Source: an uncultured Bacteroides sp.
GTDB lineage: Bacteria; Bacteroidota; Bacteroidia; Bacteroidales; Bacteroidaceae
Assembly (NCBI RefSeq): GCF_963678425.1
Contig: NZ_OY782855.1
Span: 1,798,001-1,862,000, forward strand
Reading direction: 5' to 3'
Length of the DNA stretch: 64,000 nt
Shown here: positions 36,727-46,190 of the stretch, in pieces
Layout: each line of letters begins with the position of its first letter
How positions within the stretch are numbered: the first letter of the stretch is position 1
The notes under the pieces: model-generated
Database searches by the model: none
What the model saw: the letters and a program-made list of their open reading frames with translations, nothing else
What the model was told of the DNA's origin: nothing
Program-made: the position numbers and the translations under genes

Positions 36727-37461
36727 TTATTTGCCGTACTTTTCCACGGCTTCATAATATGTATCTAATGATCCAATATCAAATCTTCCCGCACTCATTG
36801 GCCATGCGTGCATAGTGGTATTCTCCACCATATAGTGAGCCAGATTGCCTGGAGCATCCTTACCGCATCCATTCTCTACAGAATGCTTTACGAGTTCCAA
36901 ATCCTTCTTCAAATATACATAGAAAGGTGGTACAGCCCAATGACTCTTAGGCTCCTGAGGTTTCTCCTCCATATTCAGTACCTTCATGTTGGCATCCACA
37001 ACAATCACTCCAGTTCGCTGGAGTTTCTCAATCGATGGCTGCTCATGACACATGATGCAGCTTGTGCCTTTCTCCTTGGCGAAATCCACAAACTCCTTAA
37101 AGCTAAAGAAGAGCAAATTATCAGCTGCAACCACCAGCATATCATCATCGATGTCGAGTTTATCCATTGCGAAAAGCAGATCGCAAACTGCTCCCAGACG
37201 AGTATCATTGGTAGAAGTACCATCATCTACAATAGTGATCTTCTTAGTATACTTCTGTTCTTTCGCCCAATCCTCAAAGATCTGAGCGAACTTATGATTG
37301 GTAATAATGATATGCTCATCAATATCCTCTATCTTATCTATATCATCCAGCATGAGCCCCAAAATAGTTGAATTACCAATCTTCAACAATGGCTTAGGAA
37401 AGTTCTTTGTCAACTCTCCCAAACGTGTCGCATATCCTGCTGCAATTACTATATTCTTCAT
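36727..37461 (-). CDS. Sugar-phosphate nucleotidyltransferase
   Basis: 244 residues of the NTP_transferase fold. The N-terminal binding motif is IAAGYATRLGELTKNFPKP (residues about 6-24), then a uridylyl/thymidylyl-type core (VVAADNLLFF, with the metal-binding Asp). It forms an NDP-sugar from NTP and a sugar 1-phosphate. It starts 1 nt after the kinase gene that follows the galacturonokinase pattern, so GalA-1-P to UDP-GalA is a possible reaction; specificity cannot be read from the sequence. Confidence 0.85.
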   Translation of the reverse strand: MKNIVIAAGYATRLGELTKNFPKPLLKIGNSTILGLMLDDIDKIEDIDEHIIITNHKFAQIFEDWAKEQKYTKKITIVDDGTSTNDTRLGAVCDLLFAMDKLDIDDDMLVVAADNLLFFSFKEFVDFAKEKGTSCIMCHEQPSIEKLQRTGVIVVDANMKVLNMEEKPQEPKSHWAVPPFYVYLKKDLELVKHSVENGCGKDAPGNLAHYMVENTTMHAWPMSAGRFDIGSLDTYYEAVEKYGK

Positions 37462-37462
37462 G

Positions 37463-38620
37463 TTAGTCTATAAAACGGGCGCCATCATCTGGCTTTACCC
37501 AATATGTTTTGAAAGTAGTTTCGTATTCAGGGAATTGAGCAAGGTACTGCTTTGTTACCTCTATTTCAATACTCTCTTTGTTTTTTGGATCAACAAGGGC
37601 TATAACAGCACCCTTGAAACCTGCGCCACTGAATCTACCACCATATACGCCTGGGAGTTTATGCATACTATTGTAGATAGCGATCAACTCAGGAGATCCA
37701 CATTCATAGTTATGTATTGAGCTCTCACAACTATCAAATGAAAGCTTACCAAACAACTGCAAATTACCCGTTTCCCAAGCCGTAACACCTTGACGTACTC
37801 TTCTATATTCAGAATAGAAATGTTCTGCACGTCTGGCAAAGCGAGCAGGCATGATATCGCGAGTCTTCTCAAAGCTCTCCTTAGGAATATCCCTCAAGAA
37901 CGTCTTGTCGAAACCCTTCAATGGAGTATCCACATAAGCCAGCATATTCCATGCTGCCACCTTACACTCATACACCCTCAGGTTATAATCTGAGTTCACC
38001 AGATTACGAGTCAAACCGCTAAAGAAAATTCCAATCTCAAATTCCGGCATATCAGGATGCTTCTTGATCACACGATAATCATTCGTATCGCAATCCAAGA
38101 ACAACAATCCATCCTTCTGACCAAGAGCAATACAACTCTGATCAAGCAAACCATTATTCAATCCGATATACTCTCGTTCAGCCTCACTAGCAATCAACAC
38201 CACCTCAAAAGGCTTAAGCGTAATATGATTTGCCTTAGCAAAAGCCATCACATAAGCAATGAGTACAGCAGCAGATGAACTCAAACCGCCAACAGGCAAA
38301 GATCCTTGGATAACACCATTGATACCCTTTACCAGTTCAAATCGCTTGCTCAAAGCATATTTCGCACCACGAGCATAATCACCCCAATTACCTTCTTTAA
38401 CTTGCGTGCGAGTATTCATTTCGAAATCTACAATTTCCTCAAAGGACTTCGACTCAAGATGTACTTGTGAATCCTCACTTGGAGTAAACCAAAGATCCAC
38501 TCCTTTATTGATCGCAAATCCCGTCACCAAGCCATGTTGGTGGTCAACGTGAGCGCCTAATGGGCATACGCGATAAGGTGAAAAGATGTGATATTGATAG
38601 TTATTCATTGATAAAACCAT
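37463..38620 (-). CDS. GHMP sugar kinase, galacturonokinase-like
   Basis: 385 residues (Met5, MNNYQYH, is an alternative start). N-terminal SPYRVCPLGAHVDHQHG (about 14-30) replaces the galactokinase PGR-NLIGEHTDY signature and resembles plant galacturonic-acid kinases (PYRICPLGAHIDHQGG in the plant enzyme, from memory). The GHMP ATP motif is LPVGGLSSSAAV (108-119) and the C-terminal motif GGRFSGAGFKGAV. Predicted to phosphorylate a hexose or hexuronate at C1. With the coupled nucleotidyltransferase gene and the UDP-GalA pathway beside it, a GalA salvage branch is likely. Confidence 0.8.
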   Translation of the reverse strand: MVLSMNNYQYHIFSPYRVCPLGAHVDHQHGLVTGFAINKGVDLWFTPSEDSQVHLESKSFEEIVDFEMNTRTQVKEGNWGDYARGAKYALSKRFELVKGINGVIQGSLPVGGLSSSAAVLIAYVMAFAKANHITLKPFEVVLIASEAEREYIGLNNGLLDQSCIALGQKDGLLFLDCDTNDYRVIKKHPDMPEFEIGIFFSGLTRNLVNSDYNLRVYECKVAAWNMLAYVDTPLKGFDKTFLRDIPKESFEKTRDIMPARFARRAEHFYSEYRRVRQGVTAWETGNLQLFGKLSFDSCESSIHNYECGSPELIAIYNSMHKLPGVYGGRFSGAGFKGAVIALVDPKNKESIEIEVTKQYLAQFPEYETTFKTYWVKPDDGARFID

Positions 38621-38628
38621 CTGTTTGA

Positions 38629-38827
38629 TTTATAGATTCATCTTCTTCATGGTTCTCTCAACTTCCTCTAGTGGAACATTGAGCATTCGTGAAACGTAGA
38701 GTGGAGAAATTGCGTCCATGCTGCCTAATTGATGTTCCATACCAATTAAGTACTCGATGCTCTTCCGTATATAACTGAGACTGTTGGAGAAGAAAGTTTG
38801 TAATGGAGCTTGCGTCTTCTTTGTCTT
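38629..38827 (-). pseudogene. Short reading frame directly after the WbuC stop codon
   Basis: On the minus strand, in the same frame as WbuC and directly after its TAG, 65 codons read through to a TAA at 38629: ...SYIRKSIEYLIGMEHQLGSM, ISPLYVSRMLNVPLEEVER and TMKKMNL at the end. It looks like a real helical C-terminus (a winged-helix tail would fit) without its own good start; the first ATG is halfway. It may be the end of a deleted gene, or a tail lost by a nonsense change. Confidence 0.45.
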
Positions 38828-39280
38828 CTATTTCTCATTGGTTTCACTTCCATCTTCACCATACTTGCCGTCTTTTGCTTCGTAGATTACGCATGGTTCA
38901 ATAACCTCTACAGTATGCCATACACCAGCAGGAATAACGCATCCGAAGTTGCCAACGGAAGGATCTAACATGTAACGTGCAGATTCTTTGAGGCGTTTGC
39001 CGTTAGGCACATCCTGAGCATCCATTCTCATAGGCATAGTGTCTCCTAGTGAATCTTCTTCGTAAAGGACTTCTACCAACTTACCACAAAGGCAAATGAC
39101 ATTCTCATTGCTCTGAGGATGCCGGTGTATAGGAACGTCTGTTCCAGGCATGAGAGCATTGAGCATTCGTTGGCTACCGTCCGATGAACTGGTGCGTAGA
39201 TCATAGTACATTCGCTTGCGCTCTGAGACAACTGCTTTATCGAATAAATCCATTATAAGTTCTTTATCAATTTGTATCAT
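38828..39280 (-). CDS. wbuC: WbuC-family cupin metalloprotein
   Basis: 150 residues, with typical WbuC order: RMYYDLRTSSSDGSQRMLNA (about 18-37), MPGTDVPIHRHPQSNENV with the cupin histidines, and FGCVIPAGVWHTVE. The family accompanies O-antigen and capsule loci that contain N-acetyl-L-fucosamine in enterobacteria; the enzymatic role is not settled. Its presence agrees with the CapE/F/G genes of this operon. Confidence 0.9.
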   Translation of the reverse strand: MIQIDKELIMDLFDKAVVSERKRMYYDLRTSSSDGSQRMLNALMPGTDVPIHRHPQSNENVICLCGKLVEVLYEEDSLGDTMPMRMDAQDVPNGKRLKESARYMLDPSVGNFGCVIPAGVWHTVEVIEPCVIYEAKDGKYGEDGSETNEK

Positions 39281-39285
39281 AGTTT

Positions 39286-40308
39286 TTACTTTTCAAGTGA
39301 AGCTAAATATTCTTCGTGTAGATGATAATATTTCTTCTTAAATACTACGTATGCTATAGCCAAAACTACTGTAGCACCAACCAAGTACATCCAATGACAG
39401 CCGACAGTATTAGGGCAAAGGTAGATAAAACCGAGGCTGACCAGCAACTGCAAAGTCATATACAGCAAACTGACCTTCACATGTCCGATTTTCAGCTCAT
39501 TAGCCATCAGCTGATAAGCATGTTTTCTATGTGCCTGCCCAAGATTCTCATGCAACATAATGCGATGAAAAATCGTCATGCAACCATCCACACCATACAC
39601 CAGCAAGAACAGCAAATAAGTCACATCCCTTGTTTGCATCACCAACTTACCAATGGCAAATAGCATAATGAAAGCAATACCAATACTACCCACATCACCA
39701 GCAAAGCACTTTGCTTCCCCCTTAGGACGGAAGTTAAAGATACAGAATACCAGCACACCAAGAATTACAACTCCAAAAAAAGAGTTATATATGAAAGGAG
39801 TTTCAAGTGTATTGTTCAAAATAAACAAAGGTACAAGTACGGCAAGGCTATAACCGGCGGTAATGCCGTTGATACCATCCATGAAATTGATCACATTGGT
39901 AGCACCCACGCAAACAATGAGTGCAATGATCACAATCCACCACATATTCCAGTGTAGGATACCAAGGCTCCAGAACATCAGCGCCATTGCCGTGAACTGT
40001 GCTACAAGTCTGAGCGAGTCCGGAAGAGATACAATATCATCCACAAAACTTAAACCAGCAATCAGGAACAAGCCAATCAGAAATGGCAGATATTCAACCA
40101 CCAAGCACCAATCGCCATGAGCGCCCTGAAGGCCAACCCATGCGAGTGTAGACAGTGCAAAGATAATACCACCTCCTCTAAGCACAATAGTGCTGTGTGA
40201 ACTTCTCTGATTCGGCTTATCAATGATATTGCACTTCTCTGCAATTTTGAAGTACACAAGTTCTGCAACAAGCAGCAGAACAAAAATTATAGCGTATATT
40301 ACGATCAT
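39286..40308 (-). CDS. Undecaprenyl-phosphate sugar-1-phosphate transferase (WecA/WcfS-like)
   Basis: 340 residues, about 10-11 membrane helices. MraY/WecA signatures: RSSHSTIVLRGGGIIF (about 37-52), the DD motif in LSFVDDIVSLP (about 86-96), NFMDGINGI (about 141-149), GDVGSIGIAF and HRKHAYQ. It transfers HexNAc-1-P from its UDP carrier to undecaprenyl phosphate, the first step of repeat-unit assembly at the cytoplasmic face. The membrane dehydratase (copy 2) downstream may make its substrate. Confidence 0.93.
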   Translation of the reverse strand: MIVIYAIIFVLLLVAELVYFKIAEKCNIIDKPNQRSSHSTIVLRGGGIIFALSTLAWVGLQGAHGDWCLVVEYLPFLIGLFLIAGLSFVDDIVSLPDSLRLVAQFTAMALMFWSLGILHWNMWWIVIIALIVCVGATNVINFMDGINGITAGYSLAVLVPLFILNNTLETPFIYNSFFGVVILGVLVFCIFNFRPKGEAKCFAGDVGSIGIAFIMLFAIGKLVMQTRDVTYLLFLLVYGVDGCMTIFHRIMLHENLGQAHRKHAYQLMANELKIGHVKVSLLYMTLQLLVSLGFIYLCPNTVGCHWMYLVGATVVLAIAYVVFKKKYYHLHEEYLASLEK

Positions 40309-40345
40309 ATTAATTGAAAAATACTATAATACAACAGAAAAAGCA

Positions 40346-41167
40346 TTACCCTCTTCTCAAAATCTTCTTGTAAACGAACTCCTTCAGGCCAACAGGCATA
40401 TAGACGAACGCACGTACGGCAATCATGTTGCGAACATACTGTACACCATTAACCATGCCGTTCTTCATCATATACTTGTTCATCTGACGCCAGCTGGCAA
40501 TATATTGTTTGCTACCTCTGCGCTGAACCATACCGTTACCAACACGTGCATGAACAAGCACCTCACCAATGTTGGCGATCTTGACACCGTTGATCATAGC
40601 ACGAACCCACAACTCATAATCCTCAATGTAAGGAATGTGAATGTAGCTGCCAATATGTATAATGTCATCCTTGCGCATCATCACAGACATGTGATTGAGA
40701 GGATTACGAAACTTTGACATCTGATAGAGTTCTTCGTGAGTCAAAGGCAGGGTCTTGAGATGATTTGGCTTTGTCCAATCAGTCTCAAACTCATCAATGT
40801 ATGAGCTGATAATGCAAATCTCAGGATGTTCTGTCATAAAGCCTACCTGCTTCTCAAAACGGTCCTTGGCACAGATATCGTCACTATCAGAACGAGCGAT
40901 CAGTGGATAAGAGCACTTTGGCAAACCGAAGTTCAAAGCCTTACCAAGACCACCATTCTCCTTGCGATACACCTTAAATTTATCAGGAAACATCGCTGTA
41001 TATTTAGCAATGACCGTCTCCTGTTTAGTAGTCAATTCGCCATCGCAAACCAAAACAAACTCATCAGGTTGAAGAGTTTGCTTAACCATATTGCTTTCCA
41101 AAGAGAGGTCGAAATACAGCGGATTTTCCTTGAAGTAAACCGACATTAAAACGGAGAACTTTTCCAT
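40346..41167 (-). CDS. Family 2 glycosyltransferase
   Basis: 273 residues with a GT-A fold. It starts FSVLMSVYFKENPLYFDLSL, has ARSDSDDICAKDRFE with the metal-binding DxD-type acidic site (about 93), and LPLTHEELYQMSKFRNPLNHMSVM, which is typical of capsule GT2 enzymes. Adds one sugar to the lipid-linked repeat unit. The linkage is not predictable. Confidence 0.9.
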   Translation of the reverse strand: MEKFSVLMSVYFKENPLYFDLSLESNMVKQTLQPDEFVLVCDGELTTKQETVIAKYTAMFPDKFKVYRKENGGLGKALNFGLPKCSYPLIARSDSDDICAKDRFEKQVGFMTEHPEICIISSYIDEFETDWTKPNHLKTLPLTHEELYQMSKFRNPLNHMSVMMRKDDIIHIGSYIHIPYIEDYELWVRAMINGVKIANIGEVLVHARVGNGMVQRRGSKQYIASWRQMNKYMMKNGMVNGVQYVRNMIAVRAFVYMPVGLKEFVYKKILRRG

Positions 41168-41168
41168 A

Positions 41169-41680
41169 TCAATTGTACGTATGTCTATTTTCTAATTTAT
41201 ACATTCTCATTACTTTGTGTTTCCACAATAGTAAACTCATTTTGTAAATGAGATTACACAGTGTTTCCAATGGACTCCCCTTTTCGCAGCTACGACCAAA
41301 ATGTTTACCCTTGATAATTTTAACTTTCTCCGTAGCAGCACCATTCAACTGATACAGCTTTAGAAGTTTCTTCATCTAATGATTCTCGGATTCAAGCAAC
41401 TCACGTTGTTTAAGTTCGTCCATATAGAACTCCATATACTTCACCATTTCAGATGACAAATTCCATTACTGATCAGTAGTATCATTCACAGCACGTTACG
41501 TTTTCTTAAGAGATGCTTTGATAGTACGTCAGATTTTCAGCATATCATCCATAGATGCTTGCATACGATCCATAGACTCTTGTAGTACGGAGGATCATGA
41601 GCAGATAGTTGCTCACGCAAGCGAAGATTCTCCACTTGCGACTGTTATAACAATGCTAAAACTACTTGATAATCCAGATT
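41169..41680 (-). pseudogene. Decayed N-terminal part of an IS66 transposase
   Basis: With stops removed the minus strand reads VENLRLREQLSAHD, then MDRMQASMDDMLKI, then MVKYMEFYMDELKQRELLES and finally KGKHFGRSCEKGSPLE. A coiled-coil N-terminus followed by (F/Y)GR(S/K)SEK is the pattern of IS66 TnpC proteins. At least three internal stops are present. The 68-codon open stretch 41375-41169 is part of this relic and is not considered a gene. It lies between two glycosyltransferase genes. Confidence 0.55.
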
Positions 41681-41682
41681 TA

Positions 41683-42501
41683 TCATTTATATTCGCGGTC
41701 TTTCTGATATGTGAAAGATTGTCCTCCAAATTTAACATATATAGCCCTTACAGGTTTGAAAAGCCAAGAAGGAACATGCTCTTGAACAAAGGTCTTCCAC
41801 CATAGCTTAAACTCATATTTGGTTGATTGCAATTCTCTATTGCCCTCATAGATACCTGGATGTTTTTTAAAATACCGAGCCGCATTATGCAATAACTTAC
41901 CTTTTCGCACTACATCCAAAATTACATAATCTTTATTACAACTAACCAGACACTTTGCATTATACAAGACTGCTTGTTTATGTAGGGTCACTTCAAACAT
42001 CCATGCAGAACGAGGTTCACGAACACAATAGGATAAGAACTCCTTTGTCCAGAATCCCGAATAGAGGTTTACGCTATAATTTGCCTGATTCCTGATATGA
42101 TAGAGTTTATCATAACCAAGGACTGGCTCTCCAGTTGCGTTTGTAGGATTTTTGAATAAACGGATGTAGTCATATTTGTCACTTATCATCAAATTAACTA
42201 GTGATTCCATACGCTTGGTGTTTACTGGCTCAATAAGGAAATAATCATCGAGAGTTACAAAAACATATTCTGTCTTCACATACTGAAGAGCAAACTTCAA
42301 GCGATCAGACCACTCAACTTCTTTCTTTGGTGCTATAATTTTCACATCAGGAAATGTGCAGTTAGATTCCTTATCACTAACTATATAGGTATCAAAATCT
42401 CTATCGCCCCAATTCTGACGGAGCAATTTCAGGTTACCCTCCCAAAGATCGGAAAATTTGTCACATGAAAAAATGAGGCAGGTTATTTTATCTTTCAGCA
42501 T
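41683..42501 (-). CDS. Putative glycosyltransferase with GT-A-like fold
   Basis: 272 residues. The opening LIFSCDKFSDLWEGNLKLL (about 9-27) and YVFVTLDDYFLIEP (about 95-108, acidic DD site) fit a GT-A transferase seen in surface-glycan clusters; family number not assigned. It lies 6 nt downstream of the GT4 gene. Predicted to add a sugar or modify the repeat unit in the cytoplasm. Confidence 0.7.
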   Translation of the reverse strand: MLKDKITCLIFSCDKFSDLWEGNLKLLRQNWGDRDFDTYIVSDKESNCTFPDVKIIAPKKEVEWSDRLKFALQYVKTEYVFVTLDDYFLIEPVNTKRMESLVNLMISDKYDYIRLFKNPTNATGEPVLGYDKLYHIRNQANYSVNLYSGFWTKEFLSYCVREPRSAWMFEVTLHKQAVLYNAKCLVSCNKDYVILDVVRKGKLLHNAARYFKKHPGIYEGNRELQSTKYEFKLWWKTFVQEHVPSWLFKPVRAIYVKFGGQSFTYQKDREYK

Positions 42502-42507
42502 AACATC

Positions 42508-43800
42508 TTATTTTCTTAATGCATTCTGTACTACGCATTCAAACACTTCGCAACTTTTCTGTAGGTTGTGATGCTCTTTGGTCATCACTATCTGTTGAGC
42601 ATAGTATTGCTCCTGTAGTTCAACATTTATCAATGCTTCCCTTATTACCTCTTCCAGTTTATCTTTTTCAGTGCAGACGAATGACGCTTCAGTACTCTGC
42701 ATATATTCTATGATTCCGCATTTTTGAGAGCCGTATGTTAGAATAGTAACTCCACTAGCCAATGCATCAGCAGCTTTTGTTGACAAGGAATAACGCGACC
42801 AATCTATATCTTCTTTTTTAAACCCTTCTACAATAACAGTAATATCACTTGATACCATTTTATTTTGTACCTCCTCATAAGGAATAGTCCCTCCATAAAT
42901 AATATTTGGATTATCTCTGAATATGCCATAAACGTTTGGATCTTTTTCACCAGAATAAACCTCTAACTTATAATTAGTATTTATCTTTCCCAAAGCATAA
43001 CCAATATCATTTAGTGAATAGTTACGCCCCATACGGATGTTTCCAAAATAGGTAACCAGTGGTTTTTCCATATTTACAGAGGCAAAGGGTTTACGAGTAG
43101 TAGTGGAAGCAAGATAAACCGTCTCACCATCCAAACCAAATTCTTTGTTGTATTTATTCCTTATCTTATTGCTTATATATATAGCACTACCTTTATGTGC
43201 TAAAACCTTTCGAATATGACTACGATATGTAAGTTTATATAGCAGATAAATTGGATTTAATGAGAAGTGCAGATTAAAGATATAGTCATCACCTATTGAT
43301 GACACAATTGGGATATTGTATCGTTTGGCAACATAAAATGCAATTTGCGAGATGAAATAATCATCCGAAAAACTTAAGAATACACTTTCTGGCTTAAACT
43401 TGTCCAGCCATTCATTAAGTTTATTAGTGCACCAAAGATTCTTTCCCCATAACAAACCACGAAGAAGGTGGGTTAATGGACTGTGTTTCGCTCCAAACTT
43501 ATAGGAACTGGCAGCAGTCTTGCTCTCGTCAACAATCTCTTTCGACTCATTGTCATCAGGCAAATCTTCATACTTGTATATCACACCTGTATCAACCCTT
43601 TTCCCCTTCCAGCTCTGAAGAAGTCTGTAGTCCGTGATTTGAAACAACGTACCACAATGACCCTTTACAGGAGTCTTTGGATCCGAGAATATCTGCGCGA
43701 GATTCTCTTTTTCCCAATTATGAAAGTACGCTTCAAACGCTCTCGAAGAAGATTTTGTGTTATATGGGACAGTCCCCACAATCAATAATCTTGGATGCAT
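42508..43800 (-). CDS. GT-B glycosyltransferase (GT4-like)
   Basis: 430 residues. Two-domain GT-B layout: N-terminal RLLIVGTVPYNTKSSSRAFE (about 4-23), C-terminal VTYFGNIRMGRNYSL and a donor-binding region with SLSTKAADALASGVTIL followed by YGSQKCGIIEYM. It lies 4 nt downstream of the acyltransferase gene. Likely transfers a sugar from an NDP donor to the growing oligosaccharide. Confidence 0.85.
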   Translation of the reverse strand: MHPRLLIVGTVPYNTKSSSRAFEAYFHNWEKENLAQIFSDPKTPVKGHCGTLFQITDYRLLQSWKGKRVDTGVIYKYEDLPDDNESKEIVDESKTAASSYKFGAKHSPLTHLLRGLLWGKNLWCTNKLNEWLDKFKPESVFLSFSDDYFISQIAFYVAKRYNIPIVSSIGDDYIFNLHFSLNPIYLLYKLTYRSHIRKVLAHKGSAIYISNKIRNKYNKEFGLDGETVYLASTTTRKPFASVNMEKPLVTYFGNIRMGRNYSLNDIGYALGKINTNYKLEVYSGEKDPNVYGIFRDNPNIIYGGTIPYEEVQNKMVSSDITVIVEGFKKEDIDWSRYSLSTKAADALASGVTILTYGSQKCGIIEYMQSTEASFVCTEKDKLEEVIREALINVELQEQYYAQQIVMTKEHHNLQKSCEVFECVVQNALRK

Positions 43801-43804
43801 AATT

Positions 43805-45043
43805 CTATTTCCAGAATATTATTTTATAAAGAAGTTTATTAGATTCTATCAATCGGATATATAAGCAACTCAACGTTACAGTAATAATGAAGTTCGCTAG
43901 TATTAGGAACCACCCTCTAACCGAAATCAGTTCTGGAGCATAAGAGAATCGCAGAATGCATAGAGATAATCCATGTATCAGATAGATTTCAAGCGAGTGA
44001 ACACCTATCCAGTTTAGTAATATTGAATAGTTTTTTTGCCGAACAAAAGATAATTCAACACTATGTTTCTCTGCATTAGGAAGATGCTCGTGCATGTCAG
44101 CACAATTTTTATTAAGTAGTTGCCTAATAGCATTATTACTCCGTTCGTTGTTGCCAACTCCGGTATGGGGATCGCAAGTACAAGATTGAGAAACAGGTAG
44201 TGTAGAAGATAAACCTCCAGCGAATGTTGACTGCCCCATCCCACTGCCACCCCCTTTCAAATTCTCGTAAATACTTGTAAATAAACCTATTAATGCAACA
44301 CACCCAAAGATGGAAGTTGTAAAACGAAGCACAATCATATAGACACCATCCGCCTCAGAGTAAAAATTGAATCTGACAATTAAGCTTAACCAAAGTGCCA
44401 AGGCCACAGCAACACTCCAGTTGATTAGAGAATCCGAATACGATTTTGAATAAAGGTCGCCTTGTATTTGTCCGTATATATATCCTAAAAGGTATATTGG
44501 CGTATAATATAATGTAAGCTTGATACACAAAAATGACATTCCTACAATATATCCTATACCAGCGAGCAATACCATACCTACCCCACAAAGCGCAAGATGA
44601 CAACCGAGACTTGTAATCTTTGAAGACACTTTAAGTTTAGTGCTACCATAGTCAGCTAAACCGAATATCATGCTTATTGTCCAAATGGTCATTAAAAACC
44701 AATATCCGCTATCCATGTGCCATAGTAGATATTTGATATCAAGATACTCTGTCTGCTGGAATATTAATCCTCTAATAAGTATTGTCCAAACAGCCCATGG
44801 CATTAAGTACGCTAATGTGCGCTTCTTTATATATTTCCACAGCTCATTGACATTCTGAATAGGTTTACTATATTTTGAAACATATCCACTAATAATTATA
44901 AACAAAGGCATCTGAAGAGTCCAGATTACCTGAAAAAGAAAACTATCCTGGAATGCAGTTGTACAACCAGATAAAGTATGGCCAAGAACTACAAGTAGCA
45001 TTGCAGTGCCACGAATTATATCAACGATTTGATTACGCCTCAT
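43805..45043 (-). CDS. Acyltransferase-3 family protein with a frameshifted, double C-terminus
   Basis: 412 residues as read. The N-terminus is standard Acyltransferase_3 (QIVDIIRGTAMLLVVLGHTL with the active-site His). After about residue 265 the frame gives Gly/Ser-rich non-family sequence (KGGGSGMGQSTFAG) for about 75 residues, then a normal family C-terminus (WIGVHSLEIYLIHG). In the other frame the same stretch (about 44250-44014) encodes another complete family C-terminus (WGSQHSLEVYLLHYLFL to LLFGKKTIQYY-stop). The shift happens at a G5 run near 44263. The gene therefore carries two homologous ends in tandem. Probably O-acetylates the capsule when in frame. Confidence 0.7.
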   Translation of the reverse strand: MRRNQIVDIIRGTAMLLVVLGHTLSGCTTAFQDSFLFQVIWTLQMPLFIIISGYVSKYSKPIQNVNELWKYIKKRTLAYLMPWAVWTILIRGLIFQQTEYLDIKYLLWHMDSGYWFLMTIWTISMIFGLADYGSTKLKVSSKITSLGCHLALCGVGMVLLAGIGYIVGMSFLCIKLTLYYTPIYLLGYIYGQIQGDLYSKSYSDSLINWSVAVALALWLSLIVRFNFYSEADGVYMIVLRFTTSIFGCVALIGLFTSIYENLKGGGSGMGQSTFAGGLSSTLPVSQSCTCDPHTGVGNNERSNNAIRQLLNKNCADMHEHLPNAEKHSVELSFVRQKNYSILLNWIGVHSLEIYLIHGLSLCILRFSYAPELISVRGWFLILANFIITVTLSCLYIRLIESNKLLYKIIFWK

Positions 45044-45044
45044 A

Positions 45045-46190
45045 CTATTTGTTCATTTTATCAACACTATTTTTTAAATACCAAGCAAATATCAATGCAA
45101 TTTCTGGTGATATAAGATAACTACTCGATAACATGTATTTCACAAATATCATTGAGATACTATAATATACAAGAAAGGTGTGGGATAAATTGTATTTTAT
45201 TGTATTCAATCTTATTGACTTGATACATGCAATTAAGATTATTCCCAATATTGCTCCACCAGTAAAAATTCCAAAATCTACCAATATCTCTAAAATGATA
45301 TTGTGACAATAAACTGCATCACTTACATGTTCCAAGAGAATTCTATCACTAAAAATCCCATGTCCTAAAGGGCTTATTATAGATAACGCCTTTTGAAAGA
45401 CAAGATCTCTTCCTTCAGATTCTACTAATTCTTCATTTTCAAGTAATTGGAGAATTCGACTTTCATATCCAAACTGCCCCAAGATGTCTCCAGTAATGGA
45501 TATGACCGTATTTATATTTAAGAATAAAAGGATTGCAGAAATTATTATAATGAATCGAGAACTATTTTTCTTAACATTAAAGATGAGTATTAATGACAAG
45601 AATACTGTTATCGTTAATAATGCTCCACGACATCCCCCCAACACAACAGTAAGACAAGACAACGTGGAAATAATAATACCAAGAAAATGTTTTTGTTTAT
45701 AACTATAGTAGAATCCAATCATAATTGAAGATAATCCTGTATAAGCAAATGTCATATACTCTTGAAGACCTGTTCCAGAAAAAAATGCTTGAGAAATATA
45801 TGCTAGTACACACAAACAATTAACAATTAATGAAAAATGGTACAAAACAGGAAATGCATCATCAAACCGAAATTGTGAACTTGACGAAATCAAAAATATC
45901 GGGAAATAAACAAACAATAATAAGACAATTAATGATTTTGAGAAATCGGGTCCCGTGATTGCTTCAAATGTGCCAGGTATAATTAAGAAGCTATACAATA
46001 ATAATATAAGTATTATTACAACACTTAATAACTTTCTTTTAGACTTTTCAATACAATAAACAGATAAGCCTGCAATATACATAATAGAATACAATATTTG
46101 TGCAATAGGATTTGATATGCCATATGCATACAACATAGCCGCAAAGTAATGTAAGCGTCCAATTTCCACGTGTAAACGTCCAATTTCCAC
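45045..46190 (-). CDS. Oligosaccharide repeat-unit polymerase / O-antigen-ligase-like protein, 5' end altered by IS DNA
   Basis: 381 codons from a GTG at 46190; about 10 membrane segments, with the periplasmic-loop pattern of Wzy/WaaL-type proteins (GGCRGALLTI, about 185-194, and SEGRDLVFQKAL near 265). The first 14 residues (VEIGRLHVEIGRLH) are encoded by two copies of an IS66 end. The first ATG inside the gene is at 46136, so the natural N-terminus has probably been replaced. EpsG at 47440 is a second polymerase candidate, so this one may be non-essential. Confidence 0.75.
   Translation of the reverse strand: MEIGRLHVEIGRLHYFAAMLYAYGISNPIAQILYSIMYIAGLSVYCIEKSKRKLLSVVIILILLLYSFLIIPGTFEAITGPDFSKSLIVLLLFVYFPIFLISSSSQFRFDDAFPVLYHFSLIVNCLCVLAYISQAFFSGTGLQEYMTFAYTGLSSIMIGFYYSYKQKHFLGIIISTLSCLTVVLGGCRGALLTITVFLSLILIFNVKKNSSRFIIIISAILLFLNINTVISITGDILGQFGYESRILQLLENEELVESEGRDLVFQKALSIISPLGHGIFSDRILLEHVSDAVYCHNIILEILVDFGIFTGGAILGIILIACIKSIRLNTIKYNLSHTFLVYYSISMIFVKYMLSSSYLISPEIALIFAWYLKNSVDKMNK

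Noticed and set aside
41169..41375. A 68-codon gene before the GT2 gene
   Set aside because: Its sequence fits the IS66 FGRSSEK region and is continuous with a stop-ridden IS66 N-terminal relic, so it is listed under that pseudogene.
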